Made by a program: the position numbers and the translations under genes. From Coriaria nepalensis (taxonomy: Eukaryota > Streptophyta > Magnoliopsida > Cucurbitales > Coriariaceae), in NCBI GenBank assembly GCA_027186245.1, contig CP114483.1:31254642-31318641 (forward strand): DNA of 64,000 nucleotides, given 5' to 3'. The stretch's first letter is position 1, and every line of letters begins with the position of its first letter. Under the pieces are notes generated by a model. It was not told the origin of the DNA, did not search any database, and worked only from the letters and a program-made list of their open reading frames with translations. This document shows, one piece after another, positions 1 through 10,199 of this stretch.

Positions 1-74
1 GATACGTTATGAGCCTATGTGATAGATTTTCAAGGCTAATGGAGTAACTTATTTCCATCGAATACTTCTCATAT

Positions 75-270
75 TTGAAGGCGTTTAGTACGTCGATGTG
101 TCGATCCCGTCGAGCTTATCGAGCACTTCACCTATTAAAAGCGTCGAGTATGTCAAGCATTCCCCATATTAAAGGCACTGAGTACGTTGATCATTCACTT
201 ATTGAAAGCATCGAATACGTCAAGCATTCGCCCATTGAACGCATCGAGTACGTCTCGATGACTCAATGGC
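75..270. repeat. 33-bp minisatellite
   Basis: Degenerate tandem repeat of about 33 bp. The core GCATCGAGTACGTCAAGCAT recurs with substitutions at about 142, 175, 208 and 241, each preceded by an ATTRAA-type block. Because 33 is divisible by 3 the plus strand stays open and gives an 11-residue repeat, but no start context, domain or codon pattern suggests a real gene. Confidence 0.75.
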
Positions 271-2322
271 AAATCATGCCATGGAGTACTGGATACAGAT
301 TCTTTTTTGTTCGTTGCAAAACAAGAATCACGTACAAACATAATATAAAGAAGAATATACATTTTCATTTTGATTATGATGATCAATCAACTATTTAAAG
401 AGAAATCAATAACAAAAAGCTTAAACTTGCTAATTCAAATTGCGTTCGATTAAAAAATATGAAGCTTACCAATAAAACTAGTAAATGAATCAAAGTACGA
501 TTGATTCGAGTAAGGTCGGAAATATGAAATATGAGTTTTCGATCGAATGGCCTGTTTAGAGAAAATAAAATTGGTTAGATTTTTAGGTTTTTTTTTTCTT
601 AACGTTCGAACAATTTGAGATTGAAGATGAGGGCAATTTCGTAATTTCATATTTTTAATTAATTTTTAAAAAAATAAATAAAATCCAAAGACTAATTTAT
701 TAAAAAAAAATTGAATGCATTTTGTTAAATAAATTTTTTTAAATGACTCATTAATCCATTAGGCTATAGATAAAAAAGGGACGACAAAGAGTTAATTAAC
801 GGAACAAGAGAGAAAAACGGTTTATATTCTAAAAAACACACGGTAAATAAGGAGACACAAAAGTTAATTAATTAATGAAGATGTCTAGAAAAGGAAAGTA
901 ACTTCTCACAGCGTGTTGATGACAAGGGGGCCAACTCTTAGTCCTTCGGCATTATTTTAAGCCTATGCCTAGCCCATTACTAAATGGGCTATGTTGACCA
1001 GTTTAATAAAATCCAATATAATATATCTAATAAAAGACAAAAAGTGATGAAGTTTGTTGGAGGTCACATCCAAATGTCATCGTAAGGGTAATATATGGAA
1101 CTGTCATCGTAATTAGGGATATCCCTCATTAATGAAGGCATGTGATGAACTTCCATCACCAGCACAGATGAAGATCAATCATGATCCGGGCAAATGAGGT
1201 GAACAAGACAAAGAAGCCTAAACCAGTAATATCGGGCATCCCTAGACATCTTAAATAAAGAAAGTGAGAAGGAGAAAGGTAAGTAGAATTTAACTGAACA
1301 AATCTTAGAGAGCTTAATTCTTAGAAAGCTTGAATACTAATGTTAATCATTGGAGGGAGCTAACCGGTGCCTAACCCGAGTTGGTTCTTACGTGTCACAT
1401 TTGCAAGTAGTGAGATTAGACATTGTTGAAGCAGAGTCAACATTCTCGGTAACAAATGTAAAAGAAGAAATGAGTATATGAATCATTACAAATAAATAAA
1501 AAAGAGGAAATAAGTACATATTTGAGATGAAGAAATAGAGATACGATCAAATATATAGAAGAGTGAATAGTAGAAAAAAAATTACTCGTAGGAAAAATGG
1601 TGAAAGATCGGAAAAACACCTTTTGTTCTCCAAAATTCCCCCAATTCCCCAAATTTGGAGAGCGCTTATCCTATTTTTGCATCCCGAAATTCCAACCAAA
1701 CGAGTTTAGGTGGCTCTGGAGCTCGCCAAAAACCAGCCCTGCAGCTCTGAACCAAAAATAACCCACTCCTAAACTACCACCTAGAAAATCTAACTAACCA
1801 CACATGGTCTTGTCCTAACCACGCTTAGTCTTATCCAGCATAATACTTGTGAGAGGAAGAAGGGGGGGACGTATGGGACGGGACACCCCGCTCTTCTTAC
1901 CCACGTTGGCCATGTAGCCGAGTGATACAAGATTTTCCAGCTTTGGAAACCAAATTATGAGAACAGCACACAAACACCCACAACAAACCAGAAATTCTCG
2001 TCTGTTTATTTCTCTAGCAGAGCATATCATGGAGAAAATATGATCGCAGTTAGCAAAATCAGGTTTTAAAAAAAAACCACCTATTTATAGGTGTATATAC
2101 TGAAAACAATTTATTATTACAACATTGACTAAAAAGTTTGACTTATCTTGTTATTGGTAAAAATAATCAATCATGTTTCCTGGTAAGCATGCGGCAGGAC
2201 AACATAAAAATGATAGACAGTGACCGAAGCAAGGAAGCAAGAAAGACAAAAAAAAAAAAGGCAATGTAGACCAATGTAAGAGAAGAGCCTGAGAATTTGG
2301 TCTGAAGCTAATTGTCAAGAAA
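271..2322. other. intergenic DNA, 3' of the IDH gene
   Basis: AT-rich DNA with no coding region I can support. The part from about 900 to 2100 is less AT-rich and includes a minus-strand TATA-like site at 2081-2090, so it may be an old LTR or other transposon scrap. I could not find paired ends, a primer site or a protein domain in it. Confidence 0.5.
2081..2090 (-). promoter_or_regulatory. possible minus-strand TATA box
   Basis: On the minus strand this reads CTATAAATAG, close to the plant TATA consensus. Downstream on that strand (2030-1815) lies a short open frame without recognisable domains. This arrangement is common inside LTRs, but no LTR boundary is visible here. Confidence 0.25.
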
Positions 2323-5300
2323 TCAGTCCAAATTTGCAATGACGGCATCAACAACTTCTTGGGTCGTGCTGGTTCCACCAAGATCTTTTGTCCGGTACCT
2401 GCCCTCACGTATCACTCGTTTCACAGCGGTCTCTAGTCTGTCAGCAAATGAAGGAAACTGAAGATGCCTAAGCATCATGGCTGATGAGAGGAGTAAAGCA
2501 ACAGGGTTTGCCTTCTTTTGTTCTACTAGATTCTCATTTCCAACATTTCCTGCTGAAGCACCTTGCTCAAAAATGGCATGATCCGCACCCACATTGCCTG
2601 ATTTATAGAAGAGTTGATAATATCAAGAAACACAAATTCTCATAACTTGATATGATCTTTCTCGAATTTTTTTGGATTAAGTTAGTATTGAGGGAAAATT
2701 TGATAAAACAATAACCATCAAGAGAATCAGAAATCAAACAGATACCTCCAGGCATAACACCAGTGCCTCCAGCAATACCAGCTGCTGTGTTTGCCACTAG
2801 ATTCCCGTAAAGATTGGGAGTCACCTACCAGAATAGAAAATTCATCATTTTGGATGTCCATTTCAGTATCTAACCCAGTGAGAAATTCATGAAAAATGAT
2901 GTGGCATGTAGGTAAGAAGCAAGATCTAAAACAAACAAATCACAATCTATGGTTCTATGGATCAGTCAATTTTTTTCAAAATCTATGTGGGGTCAACAAA
3001 TATTTTTTATTTTCTATGATCAAGCAAGGACATTGAAAGCTTGGATGAATGTGGTGAGGGAAGATATCCAAAAGCTTGGATTATACAACCATAAGTGGGA
3101 AGACCGCATAACTTGGAGAGCCAATAGCCATGTACCTGACCCCGAAAGCATTGCGAATAGGCTTAGATGATGATGATCAAGCAAGGATGTGAACCCATGT
3201 GGACACACCCTTAATAAGACACAGACAATCAGTTCTCTGAGATGGCTTCTATAGGGGTACGCTGGGGCAGCTCTTTTTTTTTTTCTTTTTTTCAATTTCG
3301 TGAACCCATAACAGAGGAAACATGTCAAATTACAGAAACGCCGTCATTTCAAGGATCTTTTTTCCTTCTATATTAAATTGTTTCCTGAAAAGTGTAAACC
3401 TACGATATACAAAGTTGAGAAATAGCAAGCATATTACTAGTTTACTTTGGCTGAGAGTGTTCTGTTCCCTTTTTTTTTTTTTTTTTTGCTATTACCAAAC
3501 TAACTAAATCACTGAGCTCCAGTTAGCCTCATGTTCAAGGAAAATATTATGTAACCACTCAATGTCAGTTAAATTTAACTTGTTCCATCAAAGTGAGTCC
3601 TACAAAGGAATTCACTTTGCAAGAAAAGGGGGAAAAAGAAAAGGTTAAGAATGCCACCAAATAATGTCCATCAATAACAATAAAAGAAGGGGACCACCAA
3701 AAACTTACTGGGTCATTGGATTCAATACTTACAAGTAACAAAAGCAAAATGACGAACTCTAACTCTAGATTGAAGTTATCACAAGGAAAGGATGTTACAT
3801 ACCATGACATCAAATTGTTCAGGCTTTGAAACAAGTTGCATGCAACAATTATCCACGATAATCTCATTGTACTTGATACCAGGATATTTTGTCGCAACTT
3901 CCCGACAGGACTCCAAAAATAAACCATCTGCAAGTTTCATAATGTTGGCTTTGTGCACAGCTGTTACTTGCTTTCTGTTGTTTAGGTAAGCATACTCAAA
4001 GGCGTACTTTGCAATCCTTTCTGAGCAGAACTTAGTAATCACCTAGGAAGGCCACTAGATGAGAAACGGAAATACCAGTAAAAAAAAAGACCTGGTAACA
4101 GCAATTATAAGCATAACTGTTACTGGAACACAGACACATGTATGCACAATAGATACATGCTAAAGGAAAAGTCTGATAGTTGTCATGTACCGAATATAAG
4201 CAGTCCATTATCCGAATAAAATTAAGATATTAGTATTTAAATTTGCAAAAGGCCATATTCTTTGATGAATGGCACAATGACCTTAACTAATCCTCTATAT
4301 TGTACGTGGTACTGTAAACTGATAGTTCAGCCCTCACATTATATTTTAGAAATGAAAGATTAAACAAATATAAAAACACAAAAAAATAGACATCTACTGC
4401 AACGTTTCCCCTCAAACATTATAAGACTTCCATTGTCTGCACTGCTAGTAATAGCTTAAAACCCTAAAATTTATGGGTGCAGCATTGCCACATGCATACA
4501 CTCGAAGCAAACATCTGAGCAACCATAGTATTTATAGTACTTCGCGACTTCCACTCCTAATTATCGCTTCACTTGATTATACATACATTTGGGGTATATC
4601 ATATCACAAGTTAATGTGAGAGTAGTTTCCTAACCGATAAAATGAAGAATAATTTAACATCATACCAGAATCTTGACTTTCAAACGTTCAGCATATATGG
4701 TTTATCAAAATGAAAATTTCAATTCATGAAATTTAACACCTCCACCAACGGCTTTAGTAGGCAACCTGGCAGAAGCTGCACACTGGGTTACTTTTTAGTG
4801 GTACAGTCGGCTGTTAAACTCATATTACTTCAGCTAAATTAAGTACCAGATCCTTTCTGCTCGTTCAAATATATGGCAACAAAAATAGAGCATTTTTCTT
4901 TTACAGGAAACACAGAGAGAGAGAGAATTTGCAAGTAGGAATTGCATGCCTAAAACAGAAGCTGGAGAATCTTCCCAAAGGAGGGCAGAAGCTAACACAC
5001 ATAATACTTGAAAATAGCATCATGCCACCCCATCGATCCCCTAAACAAATGGGATAAAAATTAAAAATTAAAAATTGGAAACTTAAAAACTAAAAATAAA
5101 ACTCTTTAGAAGCCTGTCCAAACAATTAACTCCATCTATAAAATTGACTCAATTTAAGGGACTTGCTCTCCTACTCTCCCACCATCCAATAGAGTCTTTC
5201 TAATTAAAATGATCCCAATCTAAAGTCAAATACAACGAGAAAAATAAAAATAAAAAAACAAATATATCAAAGACTCTGTTATGACCACCCCGCAGGGGTC

Positions 5301-6109
5301 TAGGACGGATGAAAAAAAAGAAGAAATAAATCCATCTTCACTAGCAATGTTTAACACTATTAAAAACAGTATCAACATCACTATCCAACAAGTATGGAGC
5401 AGAAAGTTCTTAATTCTTCAATCAAAGACCAACTCTCAAATCACAGAGGCAATTTTAAGGGGAATTCAAACAGATTTCCAGGCGTTTTCTAAGGTTTATA
5501 ATCAGCCACAGATATTAACTCGTTCATCATAATCCAATTAAATGATTCAAGAAGGAAAAGAAGAACAGTTCATATTACCTTAAGGCTTTCTACGACGCCT
5601 GGAACGACCTCATGCTCGAGGCCAGAATACTCGCCCTCAGTGTTCTCCCTAATTACGACAATGTCAACATTTTCATGGCGCGTAGGCAATCCAGGCAAGT
5701 TGAAACAATTGACGAGGGAAGCATACAGGTCAAGCTCCTTTCTCAGCTGCAAGCTCAGAGAGCTAACACCACCACCAACCGGAGTTCTCAGTCCACCTTT
5801 CAAGCACACCTTGTTCTTCTTGATCGACTCAATCGCCTCCTCTGGAACGCGCTTCATATCGCCATGGATCTCATATCGCTCAAAGTAGACCGGCGCGTGC
5901 ATCGCCTCCATCACTTGTTCAACGGCGTTGGTGACCAGAGGTCCGATTCCGTCGCCGGGAAGGAGAGTCACGAGGCGTGGGGCTCCATCTCCGGGACGGG
6001 GCATGTAGGTGACGGGTCGGGTGTTCGATTCGGGTTTGAATGCGAAGGGGTTAGGACTGGAGCGGTTGGAGGTTAGATGGCGCAGGATCGGAAGAGATCG
6101 CCGAGCCAT
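2323..6109 (-). CDS. IDH1: NAD-dependent isocitrate dehydrogenase, regulatory subunit, mitochondrial
   Basis: Non-catalytic subunit of the mitochondrial NAD-IDH of the citric acid cycle. Exons (minus): 6109-5579, 4042-3803, 2824-2746, 2597-2323. Phases join cleanly and give 374 aa, close to the 367 aa of Arabidopsis IDH1. The ATG at 6109 is the first Met of the frame. Residues 1 to about 40 are rich in Arg and Ser and lack acids, as in a mitochondrial presequence. The Rossmann-like start [12 protein letters not shown] follows, then [38 protein letters not shown] and DNCCMQLV. The segment [11 protein letters not shown], with Asn where catalytic subunits have Asp in YGD, and [11 protein letters not shown] mark the regulatory rather than the catalytic type. 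Family knowledge: plant subunits form disulphides sensitive to redox state; Cys residues are present in the NCF and DNCC motifs. The 1.5-kb first intron holds no other gene. Mobile-element sequence begins about 290 bp upstream of the start codon. Confidence 0.95.
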
Positions 6110-6300
6110 GATGGGACGGGTGTGCACGGAATTTTGGTGCTATGGGAGGTGTGGTTAGAGAGAGTGTTTGGAAGGGATGGTGGGGTCGGAGTGACTTTTC
6201 GGCGTCAGGAAAGGTATAATTTCCGAAAGAGCGCAAATTAAGAAGCTAATAAAGAGGAAAACGTGATGAAGTCAAAAGGGTCGTCTTATTTCGTCGTCCA

Positions 6301-6376
6301 AAACAAAAAGCTAAATTGGAGGTACGTAGGATTCCCAAAAACAAAAAGCTAAATTGGAGGTACGTAGGATTCCCAA
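6301..6376. repeat. 38-bp tandem duplication upstream of IDH
   Basis: Two near-perfect copies of a 38-bp unit containing GCTAAATTGGAGGTACGTAG, the second offset by exactly 38 bp. It lies between the IDH 5' flank and the start of the DUF1985/MULE-related sequence at about 6398. Confidence 0.85.
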
Positions 6377-6785
6377 AAACAAAAAAACATATTTATTGGG
6401 TTATAATCTATTTAGAAAGTGTATTTTAGAATTTAAGTTTCTTATAAAATTTGTTAAAATAATGATCTCATTTACTAAAATATTCTTACACGAACACACA
6501 CAGAAAACGGAAGCTCAAACATAAATATGCAGAAAATATTTGAAACCTAACTTTCATAAATTCTCCTGTCATGAACACAATCCGAATCACAGAAAATGAA
6601 AGTTCAAACCCTTAGTTTTGCAAAGATAGCAGTTGAAAACATCTAAAGTAATGGTTCGCAGTCGATAAAATTTAAAAAAAAAATCTGAAGAAAGATCGAA
6701 GGTAACACCAAAATGACAGTGTCACTGGAATGACAATGAAATATAGTCATTTTGATTTGAAATTTGAAGTATTTACAAGGTTCGG

Positions 6786-6822
6786 ACCATCGAGTAGTTT
6801 ATATAATGTACTACTCGATGGT
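6786..6822. repeat. perfect 13-bp inverted repeat
   Basis: ACCATCGAGTAGT at 6786-6798 and its exact complement at 6810-6822, with an 11-nt AT-rich loop. In the second copy of the element (about 40080-40110) the same place still has CCATCGAGTAG and a partly matching right arm. Confidence 0.9.
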
Positions 6823-6858
6823 TAGATGGAAATATTAATGTCCATCGAGCTATCGAGA

Positions 6859-6933
6859 AAGAAGTTCATATGCATTGCTCAACGAATGGCCATCGAGCTA
6901 TTGGGGAAATCGAGCAGTGCATATGAACTTCTT
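6859..6933. repeat. 22-bp inverted repeat, hairpin A
   Basis: Left arm 6859-6880 and right arm 6912-6933 pair over 22 positions with one G-T wobble; the loop is 31 nt. The equivalent structure in the other copy is 40149-40222, where the arms pair perfectly over 23 positions. Confidence 0.9.
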
Positions 6934-7289
6934 GCTAGATAGACATTAATATTTCCATTGAACAATCGAGCAATACAATCTCAACGGTCATTCATATGTC
7001 CATCGAGCCATCGAGCAGTCATTATAAACCGCTTGATGGTCTCGAAGTTTATATGAATGCTCGATGGCTCGATTACCATTCATATTCTCATTGAGTATTA
7101 CATTCTTATTCTAAAGTTTATTATTTTTTTAATTTTTAATTTAGTTTTATATATTTTTGTTTAATTATTTTTCATTTCATGTGGATCAAATTCCTATATA
7201 TCGTGAGGTAGGACCTATAATTGATCAAAATCTTCGTTTAAAGATCCGCACTAATGTGATATCAAAGCAAGAAGTGGTGATTGTGTATA

Positions 7290-9643
7290 TAAGGAAGAAT
7301 TTGACCCCAATACAGTTGTAGTCTTTTAGGTTTACTTATCAGGGACATTTTCTGGATGTGAGTAGTTAACTAAAGAACTCGGGCCAACTTATGAACTTTT
7401 CATTCTTCGGCGAGTGGAGTGCAAGAAGAACCACAAATTGGGGTTTACGCAGCGTAAGAAACCTATGCAGTTTGGCCTGATGGAGTTTTGATTGGTGACG
7501 AGATTAAAATGTCATGCATAACTTCCGAATCATATAATTAAGCGAATAAAAAAAGACAAGCACTTGTTGAATAAGTATCTTGGTGGGAATCTTGTCAATG
7601 TGTCGGAGCTAGTAGAGAAATTTAAAAGTGATGATGAGCCATGGAGTAAGTAATAAAGACGGTGAGATTGTAAGGATGGCTCTTGTTTACTTCATTGAGG
7701 ATTTTGGCATAAGGGCGGAGGAATAAGATCCAGCCACTGACATTATCCATAGCTAACAATTTAGGCGGGCTCGAGCAATACCCTTAGGGTTGATGTAGTT
7801 ATGAGCTTACAATTCAATCTCTTAAAAAGGATATCAAGAAGAAGGCAGTTGTACATAGGGATTGGCCAGAAGGGACGAAGCTGAAAGAAGAAATCTATTA
7901 CTTATACGGATTTTGGCTTGCTTTAAAGGGTAGAGTTTATATTTAACTTTTAACGTATTTTGGTGTATGTTTGCTAATAGTTAATTCATAACTATATAGG
8001 TATATGGTTACGAAACCATTCCTTATCTTGGAAGGAAAACTGGAGTTCGGGGTAATGAGAATCGCATGCCTCGGATTTTAAGTTGGTCATCAATGGATCC
8101 GCCTGTCAGTCATGAAAATGTCGAGTCGTAGACTAGGAACAAACAAGTAATGTTTCATTTCTTTAATTCATCTAGTATTTTAGTTCATCATACTAATTGA
8201 AATTAAACTGACTTTGATATTTATTTAATACAGCTTGTCATCCGTGGAATACTAAAGCTAACCAAAGAAGAATCAAGTTAGGAGTATTTGACCACTCTTA
8301 AAGCTTTCGTGGATGAGGATGATGAAGTTGTGGAACACTGGATTAGGGTGTTGGAGGAAGAAGAAGTAGAAGTAGAAAAAATAGAAAAAAAATAAAAAAT
8401 AGTAGAAAAATAGAAAAAAAAAAGGTAGAAGAAAAAGAAGTAGATGAAGAAGAATGGGAAGAATAGGTTAAGCTGAAAATGAAAATGGCGTCAAGGTTGA
8501 AGGATCTTATTGGTGGTTTAGAGAAGAAGATTATGGGAGAGATGAATAAGATGTTCAGAGAATTAAACAGAAGAATGGGTGAGATAGAGAAAATGATTAT
8601 AGATACCAGAGATGAGTCGGCGGGGACGTACATGACCCCACCTATCATTGAGATCAGACGGGGTCAAATGATGAAAAAGTTTGCTCCATCCCTCACCTCT
8701 ACCTTTATAGACATCAAGAAGAAGCGGAAATATAAAAAGAAGAAGGGATTGTCAGTGACTCTAATTCTTACCCCAAATAAGGATAACGATATAGCTATGA
8801 AAAAATGGCTAGAGACTAACACTGTGAAGTAAGTATTTTTTTTTCTTAAACTTTAACTTCATTTAAGATTTATTTTATTTATTATATTGTTTGCTTATGA
8901 GAACTTGATTTTTCTCTATCAGGGACCCGATCATAGGTTTTGATGGCCTAAAGTATGGTAAGGAATTTTTTTCAAACGATACTATGTCCCTCGTTGTGGC
9001 TAGATAGTTTTGTAAGCATTCAAAACAATTTCTGAAAACTATTATTTATACATTAATAAATTTAGAAAAGCTACTTAGCCTAATTGATTGTTTTTATTAT
9101 TTTACTTTATGATTGCAGCATGTAGATAAGTACATGTTTCTGCTACGGGTGAGGCAACAGTAGTTTAATGACATGCTTGACCAATCCGTCTCTTTCTTAG
9201 ATCAAGTATTCCCTTAGTTCCTACATATATATTGGAATGAGGCATTCAAGAACTTGAAAGAGGAAGATCAAGAAAGTCATGCATTTCCAGATGATTCTCT
9301 GATGAAGTCGTATGTCGACGGTGAGGCACCAGTCGCCGAAATTGCATGGTGGCACGTAGACCGTTTGTACATCCCTTACAACATCAACAATGAACATTGG
9401 GCAGCCTTGATCGTGAACATTCCTAAACGTATGATTAGGGTCATGCACAGCCTGTCAAATAACAATTACTATAGGAAGAACAAATCAATTGTAAAAGTGG
9501 ATTGTGGGGTGTATATGTTGAAATATTTAGAGTATCACCATGAAAATTTAGATGTAAACCTAATTTATGACAACCATATGAGTCGTTTCTGGCATCAAAT
9601 AACATGTGATAAGTATCAGATATATGGACATTTAATATATTGA
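7290..9643 (+). pseudogene. DUF1985/Ulp1-like (C48 peptidase) transposon gene, decayed
   Basis: Remnant of the Ulp1-type gene carried by Kaonashi-like MULEs in plants. About 7320-7480 resembles the start of DUF1985 (a GHFLDV motif), but stops interrupt it. An open piece at 8479-8832 is Lys/Glu-rich and amphipathic, like the middle linker of these proteins, and ends at a GT that matches an AG at about 8923. The C48-like end (9254-9643) keeps the His in NEHWAALIV and the Cys in VDCGVYMLKYLEYH. The position that is normally Asp in the RVYDSL-type motif reads His (RVMHSL), and the stretch before the Cys is shortened. Activity is therefore unlikely even for the open part. Stops at about 7360, 7470 and 9000 confirm decay. 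Family assignment is firm for the protease end, fair for the rest. Confidence 0.8.
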
Positions 9644-9797
9644 TATATGAAATTTTGATTTTGTGACATTTGTGATGATTTTGTAATTTGATATATTGAT
9701 ATTTGTAAGTTTGATAAATATGATATGTAAATTATATAAATATATTATGTAAGTTTGATAAATATGAAATTCTATAAATATGATTTGTAAATTCGAT

Positions 9798-10170
9798 GGG
9801 TGAACAGAGTATCCATCGAGTCCTCGGTTTTAGAAGTCAATGAGTTAAAGTCTTTGATCTCTAAAACCGATGGGTCGATGGGTGAACAAAGTATCCATCG
9901 AGCCCTCAGTTTTAGAAGTCAATGAGTTAAAGTTTCTGATCTCTAAAACCGATGGGTTGATGGGTGAACTGAGTACCCATCGAGCCATTACTTTTAGAGG
10001 TCAATGAGTTAAAAGTCTCCGACCACTAAAATTGATGGCTCAATGGGTGAATTGAGTACGCATCTAGTCGTCGGTTTTAGAGGTCAGTGATTTAAAAGTC
10101 TCTAACCTTTAAAACAGAGTGCTCGATGGGTACTCAGTTCACCCATCGAGCCATCGGTTTCATATAACTG
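9798..10170. repeat. 82-bp tandem repeat with internal hairpins
   Basis: About 4.5 degenerate copies: the word GGGTGAA recurs at 9798, 9880, 9962 and 10045 (spacings 82, 82, 83). Each unit holds an inverted pair, CGGTTTTAGA and TCTAAAACCG or variants, about 25 nt apart. The last unit adds CTCGATGGGT facing ACCCATCGAG. The array shares the CATCGAG word with the leader at 6780-7090, so both probably belong to one transposon. Confidence 0.85.
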
Positions 10171-10199
10171 ATTGATCGATGGAAATATATAGCATTGCT

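Larger units (their letters stand above)
6398..7190. repeat. hairpin-rich leader of DUF1985/Ulp1 element, copy A
   Basis: The segment aligns by eye over its whole length with 39637-40450. Its main trait is repeated CATCGAG / CTCGATG words arranged as inverted repeats, at 6786-6822 and 6859-6933 and in looser pairs to about 7090. It precedes a decayed DUF1985-type reading frame that starts at about 7290. No open frame is present, so it is probably the subterminal or leader part of a transposon. Confidence 0.75.

Noticed and set aside
5281..5532. 83-codon plus-strand frame
   Set aside because: Inside intron 1 of the IDH gene on the opposite strand, with no recognisable domain.
5612..6076. Plus-strand frame of 154 codons
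   Set aside because: Exact antisense shadow of IDH exon 1, whose minus-strand protein is clearly the real product.
8343..8648. 101-codon minus-strand frame rich in Phe, Leu and Ser
   Set aside because: Antisense of the purine-rich linker of the decayed Ulp1-like gene; low-complexity composition.
9798..10170. CRISPR-like array
   Set aside because: Units are contiguous diverged tandem repeats without unique spacers, in a plant genome.
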